64,000 bases of DNA from contig JBOGIG010000076.1 of assembly GCA_050742455.1 (NCBI GenBank), forward strand, positions 35,601 to 99,600. The letters run 5' to 3'. The DNA comes from JBOGIG01 sp050742455 (GTDB taxonomy: Bacteria > Actinomycetota > Acidimicrobiia > Acidimicrobiales > JBOGIG01). The translations under genes were made by a program, and so were the position numbers. The notes beneath the pieces were generated by a model. It made no database searches. It was not told the DNA's origin and saw only the letters and a list, made by a program, of their open reading frames with translations. Shown in pieces: positions 1 to 6,830 of this stretch (positions are counted from its first letter, which is position 1; every line of letters begins with the position of its first letter).

Positions 1-2
1 GA

Positions 3-845
3 ATAGCGCCAGGTGAGCGCCGACCGGTGCGGCTGCACCTGGATCAGATCCTGGCAGTGGCTCCCGGCGATCGCTTCGTCATCAGGGAGTCCGGGCGAGC
101 CGAGACCATCGGAGGTGGTGAGATCCTCGATGTCTCCCCTGTCCTTCCCGCCTCCCGTGCCAACCCCGATCGCAACCTTGATCGGGTCGTGGAGGAGAGG
201 GGCTGGATCGAGCCTGACCACCTGACGCGCCTGACCGGCGAGCGCCTGGCCCCCAATGTGGCTGGACGATGGATTGCCAGCCCCGGGGCGCTTTCGGATG
301 TCACCACCGCCCTGGGTTCGGCCCTGGACAATGCCGGGCCAGGAGGATTGGACCTGGCTCAATTGGATGGCCGCCAGAGAGCCATCCTCGCAGAGTGGGC
401 GGAGTCGGGGGTTGCCACGATCCGGGCAGGCCGGGCTTGGGTTCAGGCCGGTTCGGACCCCGGGCCGGACAAGGAATTCGGGCCGGACAAGGAATTCGTG
501 GCTGCCATCGAAGCATCGCCATTTGCACCGCCCACCCCCGAGGAAATGGGCATCTCTCGGGCAGATGTTCGCCGGTTGGTTGCGGAGGGAGAGGTGATAG
601 AGCGAGATGGGCACTTCTTTAGCCCCCAAGCCGTGGCCCAGGCGGCCCGCGTGGTGGCCCGCCTGCTGTCGGAGAACCCGGATGGGATAACGGTGGCGAC
701 TTTGCGGGACGAATTGGCCACTTCGCGCAAGTTCCTGCTGCCTCTGCTCAACTATCTTGACGCCGAGGGCGTCACCCGCAGGCGAGGCGATCGGCGCGTG
801 GCCGGACCCCGCCTGCCCCGCAGCGACACAATGGGCGGCGTATAG
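3..845 (+). CDS. selB: Selenocysteine-specific elongation factor SelB, C-terminal part (5' cut by window start)
   Basis: SelB delivers selenocysteinyl-tRNA to the ribosome at UGA codons by binding the SECIS hairpin of the mRNA. Only the last 280 residues are in the window; the frame is open back to base 3, so the gene starts upstream. The segment at visible residues 21-46 (PGDRFVIR...ETIGGGEILD) matches the last beta-barrel domain that follows the GTPase and EF-Tu-like domains. The rest is the winged-helix region that binds SECIS RNA, ending in KFLLPLLNYLDAEGVTRR, typical of the last winged helix. A perfect 18-bp tandem duplication (462-497) adds the repeat GPDKEFGPDKEF between winged helices. 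No tRNA-Sec, selA or selD is seen here. The family call is confident; GTPase function cannot be judged from this fragment. Confidence 0.85.
   Translation: MAPGERRPVRLHLDQILAVAPGDRFVIRESGRAETIGGGEILDVSPVLPASRANPDRNLDRVVEERGWIEPDHLTRLTGERLAPNVAGRWIASPGALSDVTTALGSALDNAGPGGLDLAQLDGRQRAILAEWAESGVATIRAGRAWVQAGSDPGPDKEFGPDKEFVAAIEASPFAPPTPEEMGISRADVRRLVAEGEVIERDGHFFSPQAVAQAARVVARLLSENPDGITVATLRDELATSRKFLLPLLNYLDAEGVTRRRGDRRVAGPRLPRSDTMGGV
462..497 (+). repeat. 18-bp perfect tandem duplication inside selB
   Basis: Two identical 18-bp units (462-479 and 480-497) encode GPDKEF twice in frame. The insertion lies in a linker between winged-helix domains, so it probably does not disturb the fold. Confidence 0.9.
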
Positions 846-936
846 TCAGGGAACCATCTAAGGGGCCGGCACCGTTGAGACCGGGACGATCGACGCTCAA
901 CTAGCGCACATACCCGGCCGGAAGGACTATCCAGAC

Positions 937-1896
937 ATGGCGGACGCCACCAGATCAGGGCGAAGCCCAAACACGCCAGGGCGAAGCCCCGGTTCCCAGG
1001 GCAAGAGATCCAAGGCCAAGGGCAAGGGCTCCAACCAGAAAGGCCGACGCAGACGATCGAACAGCTCCGCTGTCATCGTTACTTCCTCCGCGTTGGTTGT
1101 CGTAGCCGTGGTGGCGGTCCTCATTGTGGTGAACCTGACCAGGTCCAAGACGGCGGCCTCCTCGACCACCGGGGCCCAGCCCAACGTCGTGGCGGCCACG
1201 ACGGGGCTGACCTCGTCCCAACTGAGCAGCGCCGGAGTGGGCTCCGGAGCGGTCTCCCCGCCTGTGGCCACCAAGGGCGCCACCCCCCTGGTCTCCAATG
1301 GAAAGCCGGAGGTGCTCTACATCGGCGCCGAGTACTGCCCCTATTGTGCGGCCGAACGCTGGCCCATGGTGGTGGCCCTCAGCCGCTTTGGGACCTTCTC
1401 GCACCTGGGCCAGACCGAGTCCTCCACTACCGACAAGTACCCCGGGACCAAGACCTTCAGCTTCTACGGATCTACCTACTCCAGCCGCTACCTGACCTTC
1501 ACGCCGGTGGAGACCCAGACCAATCAGCCGGCCAAGAGCGGCGGCGGCTATGTCACCTTGCAGACCCCCACCCCGGCCCAGCAGAAGCTCCAGCTCAAAT
1601 ACGATGCGGCTCCGTACACCACGTCGCCCGGCATTCCCTTCATAGACTTCGGGAACAAGTACCTGGTCCTCGGGGCCAGCTACAACCCATCAGTTCTCCA
1701 GGGCCTGTCCATGGCCACCATCGCCGGCAGCCTGAGCGACCCGTCCAGCCCTCCGGCCAAGGCCATCCTGGGCACGTCCAACCTTCTCACCGCAGCTATC
1801 TGCAAGATGACGGGTGAAATGCCCGCCTCGGTGTGCGCCACTCCATCCATCACCAAGGCCGAGGCGGCCCTCAAGCCGCCGCCGGCCGGCGCTTAG
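937..1896 (+). CDS. DUF929 family membrane-anchored thioredoxin-like protein
   Basis: The protein has 319 residues. A very basic N-terminus (residues 1-40, rich in Arg, Lys, Gly and Ser) is followed by one hydrophobic segment at about 45-67 and a Thr/Ser-rich linker. The conserved domain starts near residue 120 with [18 protein letters not shown], which carries a thioredoxin-like CPYC pair at residues 134-137. This is the pattern of the DUF929 family. The predicted topology places the domain outside the membrane. The next gene, 29 bp downstream on the same strand, encodes a VKOR-family quinone-linked disulfide generator, so I infer that the two form an exported disulfide-bond system, with this protein as DsbA-like oxidase or isomerase. 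The ATG start precedes the basic segment directly. Confidence 0.8.
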   Translation: MADATRSGRSPNTPGRSPGSQGKRSKAKGKGSNQKGRRRRSNSSAVIVTSSALVVVAVVAVLIVVNLTRSKTAASSTTGAQPNVVAATTGLTSSQLSSAGVGSGAVSPPVATKGATPLVSNGKPEVLYIGAEYCPYCAAERWPMVVALSRFGTFSHLGQTESSTTDKYPGTKTFSFYGSTYSSRYLTFTPVETQTNQPAKSGGGYVTLQTPTPAQQKLQLKYDAAPYTTSPGIPFIDFGNKYLVLGASYNPSVLQGLSMATIAGSLSDPSSPPAKAILGTSNLLTAAICKMTGEMPASVCATPSITKAEAALKPPPAGA

Positions 1897-1925
1897 TGCT
1901 CGGGCGCAGTCCGGCACGGGCATAG

Positions 1926-2432
1926 ATGGAGAGTCGGACGGATCTGAAAGGCAAGCCTGCCGACGTCGTCGCTTCGGGCTATGGGTGGCTGCCCACGGCG
2001 GCGTGGCTGGTGTCACTGGCCGGTCTGGCCGTGGCCACGTATCTGACGATCGCCCACTACGACACCCACGTCCACCTGGCCTGCAGCTCCAGCGGTCTCA
2101 TTAATTGCGAGCAGGTGACAACCAGCCCCCAGTCCGTGATCTTCGGCATCCCAGTGGCGGTCCTGGGACTGGCTTACTTCACCGTCATGAGCGTGCTGAA
2201 CGCACCCTTGGTGTGGCGTAGGGCGCCGGCTCGGGCGGGCATGGTCCGGTTGGTCCTGGCCATGGGGGGCATGGGCTTTGTCCTGTACCTGGTCTACGCC
2301 GAGTTGGTTCTCATCAATGCCATTTGTCTGTGGTGCACTACTACCCACGTCCTGGCCTTCGGCCTGTTCATCTTGGTTCTGTTGGGCAGCACCCGGATGC
2401 AATGGTGGCCCGGGGCCGAAGAGTCCGATTAG
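1926..2432 (+). CDS. Vitamin K epoxide reductase (VKOR) family protein
   Basis: This 168-residue protein has four to five hydrophobic helices. It shows the two cysteine pairs of bacterial VKOR: the loop pair C53 and C61 (ACSSSGLINCEQV) and the quinone-proximal CLWC at residues 134-137. Bacterial VKOR replaces DsbB, passing electrons from a periplasmic thioredoxin-like oxidase to quinone. Its partner is very likely the DUF929 protein encoded just upstream. The short spacing suggests co-transcription. Function is assigned from family motifs; the direction of electron flow is known for the family and was not shown here. Confidence 0.9.
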   Translation: MESRTDLKGKPADVVASGYGWLPTAAWLVSLAGLAVATYLTIAHYDTHVHLACSSSGLINCEQVTTSPQSVIFGIPVAVLGLAYFTVMSVLNAPLVWRRAPARAGMVRLVLAMGGMGFVLYLVYAELVLINAICLWCTTTHVLAFGLFILVLLGSTRMQWWPGAEESD

Positions 2433-2438
2433 GCCTGG

Positions 2439-2474
2439 CCACCACTGGCCCCAGCCCCACCACTGGCCCCAGCC
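2439..2474. repeat. 18-bp tandem duplication between convergent VKOR and whiB genes
   Basis: Two identical 18-bp units (2439-2456, 2457-2474) containing CCACTGGCCCC lie directly after the VKOR stop codon, in the spacer shared with the convergent whiB gene. No hairpin function is obvious. Confidence 0.8.
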
Positions 2475-2518
2475 ACCGCTATGCGATCCCCTCAGCCAGA
2501 CTGGCCACTGGGTGGCGG

Positions 2519-2782
2519 CTAGACCGCCTGCTTGGCCAGGCGGGCCTTGCGCTCGGTCTCGTTGAGCCCTCCCCAGATACCGTGTGGCTCTCGTATGGCC
2601 AGCGCGTAGTCCAGGCAATCGGCCCGTACCGGGCAGGAAAAACAGATGGCCTTGGCCTTGTTTTCCCTGCTCGCCTTGTATTCCTTGCGTTCAAAATGGG
2701 ACGGCGGAAAGAACACGGCGGCCTGGGGCCCACGACACGCGGCCCGGTCCTGCCAAAGTTCCTCGATTCTCTGAATGCTCAC
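2519..2782 (-). CDS. WhiB-family iron-sulfur transcription factor (WhiB4-like context)
   Basis: WhiB proteins are small actinobacterial regulators that bind a 4Fe-4S cluster and sense redox state or nitric oxide. This 87-residue protein has the four cluster cysteines (C16, C47, C50, C56 in the arrangement C...CxxCxxxxxC), the GIWGG turn at residues 68-72 and a basic C-terminal tail (ERKARLAK) for DNA contact. The start is GTG with a GGGGGAG sequence just upstream at rather short spacing. It is divergent from two ArsA/GET3-like ATPase genes. In mycobacteria whiB4 sits divergent to the same ATPase pair (Rv3679/Rv3680), so orthology to WhiB4 is a reasonable inference from context, not from detailed sequence comparison. 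Confidence 0.9.
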   Translation of the reverse strand: MSIQRIEELWQDRAACRGPQAAVFFPPSHFERKEYKASRENKAKAICFSCPVRADCLDYALAIREPHGIWGGLNETERKARLAKQAV

Positions 2783-2929
2783 TGCTCCCCCTTACCCAAG
2801 GCAGGCTAGTTCCGGGCTTCCGACCGCCACAAGGGCCTTGAGCAGGTATTTTGTCCAGCATACTATGCCATTTTCTAACAGAAGACCCCTTGGCGCCCCC
2901 CGGTCCAGCGCGCCGGGAGGACCAAGCCG

Positions 2930-2935
2930 TATTAT
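2930..2935 (+). promoter_or_regulatory. Candidate -10 element (TATTAT) for a near-leaderless arsA-like transcript
   Basis: TATTAT lies 9 bp before the ATG at 2945. Transcription would then start about 3 bp before the start codon or at it, giving a leaderless or nearly leaderless mRNA, which is common in actinobacteria. No clear -35 hexamer is visible. Confidence 0.4.
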
Positions 2936-2944
2936 TCGCCGGGC

Positions 2945-3907
2945 ATGAACGTAGCCACCTTCTGCCGGCAAAGCAGAGTAGTGATAGTGGCAGGCAAGGG
3001 GGGCGTGGGGAAGACCACGGTCACCGCCGCCCTGGCCCGCATGGCAGCCCAAGCGGGCCTGGACGTGTTGGTGTGCGAGCTGGAGGGCAAGAGCGGATTG
3101 GCCGGCGCCTTTGGCCTCGATGAGGAACTGGGCTACCGGGAGGTGGAACTCTGGTCCAACGGAGCCTCGGTGCCCGGCACGGTTCGGGGCCAGGCCCTTA
3201 CACCCGACGACGCTCTGATCGAGTACCTCAACGATCACGGTCTCAAGCGAGTGTCCAAGCGCCTGGCGGCGAGCGGAACCCTCGACGTGGTAGCCACAGC
3301 GGCCCCGGGAATCCAAGACATCCTCGTTCTGGCCAAGATCAAGAGCCTGGCCAATAGCGGGCAGGTCGATCTGATCGTGGTCGATGCGCCGGCAGCCGGG
3401 CATGCCGTGACTTTCCTGACCAGCGCCCACGGGCTGTTGGACTCGGTACGGGTGGGCCCCATCCGCGCTCAGGCCACCGACGTGATCGACATGTTGAGCG
3501 ATCCGACCCGATGCCAGGTCCTGCTCGTGACCCTGCCCGAGGAAACGCCGGTCAATGAGGTCACCGACACCGCCTTCCTTCTCGAGGACCGGGTGGGTGT
3601 CAGTCTGGGACCGGTGGTGGTGAACGGCGTATACCCGGTGCTGACCGGCCTGGAAGTCGATCCCATACAGGCCGCAGCAGACCTCAACGAGCGCCTGAGC
3701 GCCCCCATGGCGCAAAGCTTGGCTGCTGCGGCCCGGTTCAGACTCCAACGCCAGGAGCTCCAGGCCACCCAGATACAACGGCTGACTCAGGCCCTGCCCC
3801 TGCCCCAATTGGCCATCCCCTACTTGTTCCACCCCCACATGGGACCGCCTGAGATTGCCACCCTGTCCTCCGCCCTCGCCGACTGTGTGGAGGGGCTGGC
3901 CGGATGA
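2945..3907 (+). CDS. ArsA/GET3-like anion-transporting-type ATPase, first subunit (Rv3679-like)
   Basis: This 320-residue protein has the deviant Walker A motif GKGGVGKT at residues 17-24 and a switch-like DAPAAGH at 147-153, as in the ArsA/GET3 branch of SIMIBI ATPases. The GET3 tail-anchor-binding insert is not evident. Its gene precedes a second, different ArsA-like gene and is divergent from whiB, the layout of mycobacterial Rv3679-Rv3680-whiB4, where the two proteins are reported to form a heteromeric complex. A heterodimer here is therefore likely. The last codons lie inside the first copy of a 35-bp tandem repeat, and the stop TGA overlaps an ATG (ATGA at 3904-3907) that opens a micro-ORF. 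No arsenic genes are nearby, so a role in arsenite export is not supported. Confidence 0.85.
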   Translation: MNVATFCRQSRVVIVAGKGGVGKTTVTAALARMAAQAGLDVLVCELEGKSGLAGAFGLDEELGYREVELWSNGASVPGTVRGQALTPDDALIEYLNDHGLKRVSKRLAASGTLDVVATAAPGIQDILVLAKIKSLANSGQVDLIVVDAPAAGHAVTFLTSAHGLLDSVRVGPIRAQATDVIDMLSDPTRCQVLLVTLPEETPVNEVTDTAFLLEDRVGVSLGPVVVNGVYPVLTGLEVDPIQAAADLNERLSAPMAQSLAAAARFRLQRQELQATQIQRLTQALPLPQLAIPYLFHPHMGPPEIATLSSALADCVEGLAG

Positions 3908-3993
3908 TCCCGGCCGACCGTGTGGAGGGGCTGGCCGGATGATCCCGGCCGACCGTGTGGAGGGGCTGGCCGGATGATCCCGGCCGACCGTGT
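3886..3993 (+). repeat. 35-bp tandem repeat, three copies, joining the two ATPase genes
   Basis: The unit (starting TGTGGAGGGGCTGGCCGGAT) occurs at 3886, 3921 and 3956, and the first few bases of a fourth copy begin at 3991. Copies 2 and 3 are identical over the full period. The first copy contains the end of the upstream ATPase gene. Each unit carries GGAGGGG eight bases before an ATG. Confidence 0.95.
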
Positions 3994-4012
3994 AGCGGAG
4001 CCCCGCCGGTGA
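3904..4012 (+). other. Chain of three overlapping 12-codon micro-ORFs between the ATPase genes
   Basis: Three start-to-stop frames run head to tail: 3904-3942 and 3939-3977 both encode MIPADRVEGLAG, and 3974-4012 encodes MIPADRVAEPRR. The upstream gene's TGA (3905-3907) overlaps the first ATG, each micro-ORF stop overlaps the next ATG as ATGA, and the last TGA (4010-4012) overlaps the GTG start of the second ATPase as GTGA. Every start is preceded by a GGAG-type Shine-Dalgarno sequence with an 8-base gap. Because the period is 35 and not 36, the chain moves one frame back at each step. The layout suits translational coupling; whether the peptides are made is unknown. Confidence 0.6.
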
Positions 4013-5106
4013 ACTTGGCTGAGCTGGTCCGAGACCGCGCCATCATCGTGTGCTGCGGCTCCGGAGGGGTGGGAAAGACGACCGTCGCCGCCGCCTTGGC
4101 CGTGGGGGCGGCGGAGCGGGGTAGGCGGGTGTGCGTAGTAACCATCGACCCAGCCAAGCGCTTGGCCGACGCCCTGGGACTGGGATCACTGACCAATGAG
4201 CCGGGCCGGGTGGCAGGTGATTGGTCCGGCGAATTGTGGGCGCTGATGCTGGACACCAAGGGAACCTTTGACTCCCTGGTCACCCGCTACGCAGCCAACC
4301 CGGCCCAGGCGGAATCGATCATCAACAACCGCCTGTACCGCAATATCTCGGGCGCCCTGTCGGGTACGTCTGAATACATGGCGATCGAGAAGCTGTACCA
4401 GCTTCACGACGAGGGCGGCTTCGACCTGATCGTCGTCGACACGCCCCCGACCCGCAACGCCCTGGATTTTCTCAATGCTCCCAAACGCCTGACCCGGTTC
4501 CTGGACAATCGAGTCTTTCGTCTTCTCATCACCCCTACCCGCGCCTACATGAAGGCGGTCAGTGTGGCCACCCAGGCCCTCCTACGCACGATGTCCAAGG
4601 TGGTTGGAACCGAAGTGGTGCGCGACACCATTGCCTTCTTCCAGGCCTTTGAGGGTATGGAACAGGGTTTTCGGGACCGGGCTTCGCTCATGCTCGAGTT
4701 GCTCGGTCAAACCGACACGGCGTTTGTCCTGGTGACGTCGCCCCGCCCCGACGCCATCGAGGAGGCAATGTACTTCGCCGACAAGCTGGCTCAATCGGAA
4801 ATGTCGTTTCAAGCCTTGGTCGTCAATCGACTCCACCCCCGATTCGGGAGCGAAGACGTGCCCCTCCCACCTGGGCCGGAGGGGCCCGCCACCTCGCCTG
4901 ACAATCCTGTTCTGGCAACGCTGCGCACCAACCTGGCCGAGCTGCGCGGCGTGGCAGTGCGCGAAGAGGCTCAGTTTGCCGAGGTGGCCGACAAGGTGTC
5001 GCCCGCCCCCGTGGCAAGGGTTCCCTTCTTGTCCTCGGACGTCCACGACGTCGCCGGGCTGGAGGAAGTGGCCACCCACCTATTCGCCACCGGACTCGTC
5101 GAATAG
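4009..5106 (+). CDS. ArsA/GET3-like ATPase, second subunit (Rv3680-like)
   Basis: This 365-residue ATPase has the Walker A variant GSGGVGKT at residues 17-24, TIDPAKRL at 45-52 and switch II DTPPTRN at 144-150. These are good matches to the ArsA/GET3 family and closer to consensus than the first subunit. I chose the GTG at 4009, not the GTG at 3955, because it gives the normal short N-terminus before the beta strand AIIVCC, has GGAG eight bases upstream, and overlaps the stop of the preceding micro-ORF. The 3' end overlaps the convergent STAS gene by 27 bp. The pair probably acts together, with whiB as a possible redox regulator; the cargo or substrate is unknown. Confidence 0.85.
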   Translation: MNLAELVRDRAIIVCCGSGGVGKTTVAAALAVGAAERGRRVCVVTIDPAKRLADALGLGSLTNEPGRVAGDWSGELWALMLDTKGTFDSLVTRYAANPAQAESIINNRLYRNISGALSGTSEYMAIEKLYQLHDEGGFDLIVVDTPPTRNALDFLNAPKRLTRFLDNRVFRLLITPTRAYMKAVSVATQALLRTMSKVVGTEVVRDTIAFFQAFEGMEQGFRDRASLMLELLGQTDTAFVLVTSPRPDAIEEAMYFADKLAQSEMSFQALVVNRLHPRFGSEDVPLPPGPEGPATSPDNPVLATLRTNLAELRGVAVREEAQFAEVADKVSPAPVARVPFLSSDVHDVAGLEEVATHLFATGLVE

Positions 5107-5430
5107 CGACGCCGCAGCTTCCTCGATGGTTTCTGCCACGGTCACAATCCGGTCGAATCCGGTGGTCTTGAGCAACCGGGTCAACGTGGGCCGGCTACAG
5201 GTGACGGCCACGTCTCCGCCCATTTCACGGGCTCTGCGTATACCCCCGATGAGAGCTCCGAGGCCCGCCGAGTCGACGAACGGCACCTCCGACATGTCGA
5301 TCAACAGTCTCGGGCTCGATGCCAGATCGGCCAGGGATTCGCGAAACTGGCTGACGGTGTAGGCATCCAGTTCCCCCACCGGTCGGCAGATGGTGTAACC
5401 CTCGGCCTGTTCGACCTCGACGCTGAGCAA
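5080..5430 (-). CDS. STAS-domain protein, anti-sigma-factor antagonist type
   Basis: This protein of about 116 residues is a single STAS domain. The segment LLIDMSEVPFVDSAGLGALI contains the conserved D53-S54, where serine is the site phosphorylated by anti-sigma kinases in SpoIIAA/RsbV-type proteins. The reading frame is open far upstream, but the TTG at 5430 has an excellent GAGGAGG six bases before it and gives the usual domain start, so I prefer it. It is divergent from a response-regulator gene and its 3' end overlaps the second ATPase gene by 27 bp. No anti-sigma kinase or sigma factor gene is adjacent, so its partner is unknown. Confidence 0.8.
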   Translation of the reverse strand: MLSVEVEQAEGYTICRPVGELDAYTVSQFRESLADLASSPRLLIDMSEVPFVDSAGLGALIGGIRRAREMGGDVAVTCSRPTLTRLLKTTGFDRIVTVAETIEEAAASLFDESGGE

Positions 5431-5524
5431 GCGGACCTCCTCTTGGTTCGTCTGTTCCCGGACCAGATCTATCCAATCGCCCGGGGTCGTAACCGGAGCG
5501 GGAGACGCACTACCCTCTGGGGCC

Positions 5525-5968
5525 GTGCCGGAATTTCTGATCGCCAGCGACGAAGTTACCGTAATCGACGATATCGCCTCCGTCCTCGACGGGCCGGGGA
5601 ACACCGTGCGCCACGTAAAAGCCGGAGGGGCCGTTCTGGGTGAACTACAGGCCCGACGAGCCGACCTGGTGATCCTGGACATGCAAATCGGGAACATGGG
5701 AGCGATGGCGGTGTGCATGGACCTGCGCCTGGAGGAAGGGGCCGGTCGGGTGGAACACACACCGGTGCTGATCATGGCTGATCGCCGAGCCGACGTTTTC
5801 CTGGCCCGCCGTGCCGGCGCCGAGGGGTGGGTGGTCAAGCCCTTCGACTCCCTGCGGGTACGCCGGGCGGTGAAGGCCCTGCTGGATGGGGGCACGTTTC
5901 ACGACGCCTCCTACCGCCCGACGCCGGTGATGTCCGTGCCCGTCCCCGGCGACGGAGACGTCGAGTAG
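5525..5968 (+). CDS. Stand-alone response-regulator receiver domain protein
   Basis: This 147-residue protein is one receiver domain without a DNA-binding output. It has the acidic pocket D9-E10, the phospho-acceptor D52 in LVILDMQIG and the conserved K105 in WVVKPFDS. The start is GTG. It is divergent from the STAS gene with a 94-bp shared upstream region, and I infer a possible phospho-signalling pair. Similar single-domain regulators work through protein contacts. Nothing shows the cognate kinase. Confidence 0.8.
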   Translation: MPEFLIASDEVTVIDDIASVLDGPGNTVRHVKAGGAVLGELQARRADLVILDMQIGNMGAMAVCMDLRLEEGAGRVEHTPVLIMADRRADVFLARRAGAEGWVVKPFDSLRVRRAVKALLDGGTFHDASYRPTPVMSVPVPGDGDVE

Positions 5969-6005
5969 CATTTTGTGCCGACCGGTCCTTGTAGGTCCGG
6001 CCATC

Positions 6006-6083
6006 CGGGAAGTAGCGCAGCTTGGTTAGCGCGCAGCGTTCGGGACGCTGAGGCCGCGGGTTCAAATCCCGCCTTCCCGACCA
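6006..6083 (+). tRNA. tRNA-Pro (anticodon CGG)
   Basis: A full cloverleaf can be drawn: acceptor CGGGAAG pairs with CTTCCCG, the anticodon stem CAGCG/CGCTG encloses the loop TTCGGGA with anticodon CGG, and the T arm is GCGGG-TTCAAAT-CCCGC. The discriminator is A, and CCA is encoded (6081-6083). A stretch of decayed accessory genes starts right after it. Confidence 0.95.
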
Positions 6084-6603
6084 GCAACATGCGGGTCAGG
6101 CCCTGTTTTTGTTATCCACAGGCTGGGGGCCGGCCCGACAGACCACAACACGGACCACATCCGCCTGGGGTCGGCGGCGGTTCCCACGGGCTGCTGAGAG
6201 CGCACCACAGCACTGATCGATGCCCGGGGCGACAGTCTGTCCTGCCTGTGGGCTGCCTCGACCCCGACGAGGGACGCCGTACCCGTCTGATCTGGCCCCC
6301 CGTACGCCTCACTGGGCGGCTATAGGCCCCCGTGCAGAACGATCCGTCTCAGGCTCCTCGTAGTGGTCGACGATCCCGCAGGGGCCATATGTTATTTAGG
6401 GTCCCGCCAGCGGGAATCAATTCGGACGGGTCTACTGGAACGCCTTCGCGACGGTGCAGGTCAGGGCCGTCCCGACGGGCCCATGTCCGTCCCGGTAGAG
6501 GTTCGGCCTACGGGAACATGGAGCGGTGGATCGATCACGGCGTCAATGATGGGAAACCGCCCGAAACGCGCTTAGGGTGGTGACGGCCAGCCACGGAGGT
6601 GCC
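6084..6603. other. Gene-poor stretch downstream of tRNA-Pro
   Basis: I see no convincing gene in these 520 bases. Short open frames lack ribosome sites and family motifs. One consensus DnaA box, TTATCCACA, lies at 6112-6120 after a T-rich run. A small inverted repeat (TCCCGC/GCGGGA) is near 6402. The base composition and random-looking frames suggest eroded sequence. Confidence 0.5.
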
Positions 6604-6817
6604 ATGCCCAGCGCTCAGCTATATGACACCATTGGTGCCACCTACACTGCGACGCGGCGCACCGAGCCGCGAATCGCAGCACAGGTCTGGGCAGCACTCG
6701 GCAGCGCAAGGACCGTGCTGAATGTCGGGGCTGGCGCTGAATGTCGGGGCTGGCGCCGGTAGCTACGAGCCCCCCGACCGTGACGTCACAGCGGTGGAAC
6801 CATCAACGGTCATGCGC
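6604..6817 (+). pseudogene. Truncated, frameshifted class I SAM-dependent methyltransferase
   Basis: The frame from ATG 6604 reads MPSAQLYDTIGATY and then RTEPRIAAQVWAALG, like the start of a class I methyltransferase. The SAM-binding glycine motif (LNVGAGAGSYE) is reached only after a frame change, because a 19-bp tandem duplication (6718-6755) shifted the frame. Similarity continues to DVTAVEPSTVMR and then stops abruptly at 6817, next to the 3' end of the opposite-strand phosphotransferase gene. About 70 residues of a protein normally near 200-250 remain, so this is a dead fragment. Confidence 0.75.
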
Positions 6818-6830
6818 GGCGCCCTCAGGT

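Noticed and set aside
2792..3838. Long open frame of 348 codons on the minus strand across the first ATPase gene
   Set aside because: It is the antisense shadow of a gene with clear P-loop motifs; its own sequence is low-complexity (Gln, Gly, His) without family features.
2945..5106. Arsenite efflux ATPase genes
   Set aside because: There is no arsB, arsD, arsR or arsC nearby, and the whiB context points to the mycobacterial GET3-like pair instead.
6073..6083. Attachment site repeat of the tRNA-Pro 3' end marking an integrated island
   Set aside because: I found no second copy of the tRNA 3' end downstream and no integrase; the matching TTCAAATCCC at 41.5 and 43.9 kb belongs to the tRNA-Ser genes.
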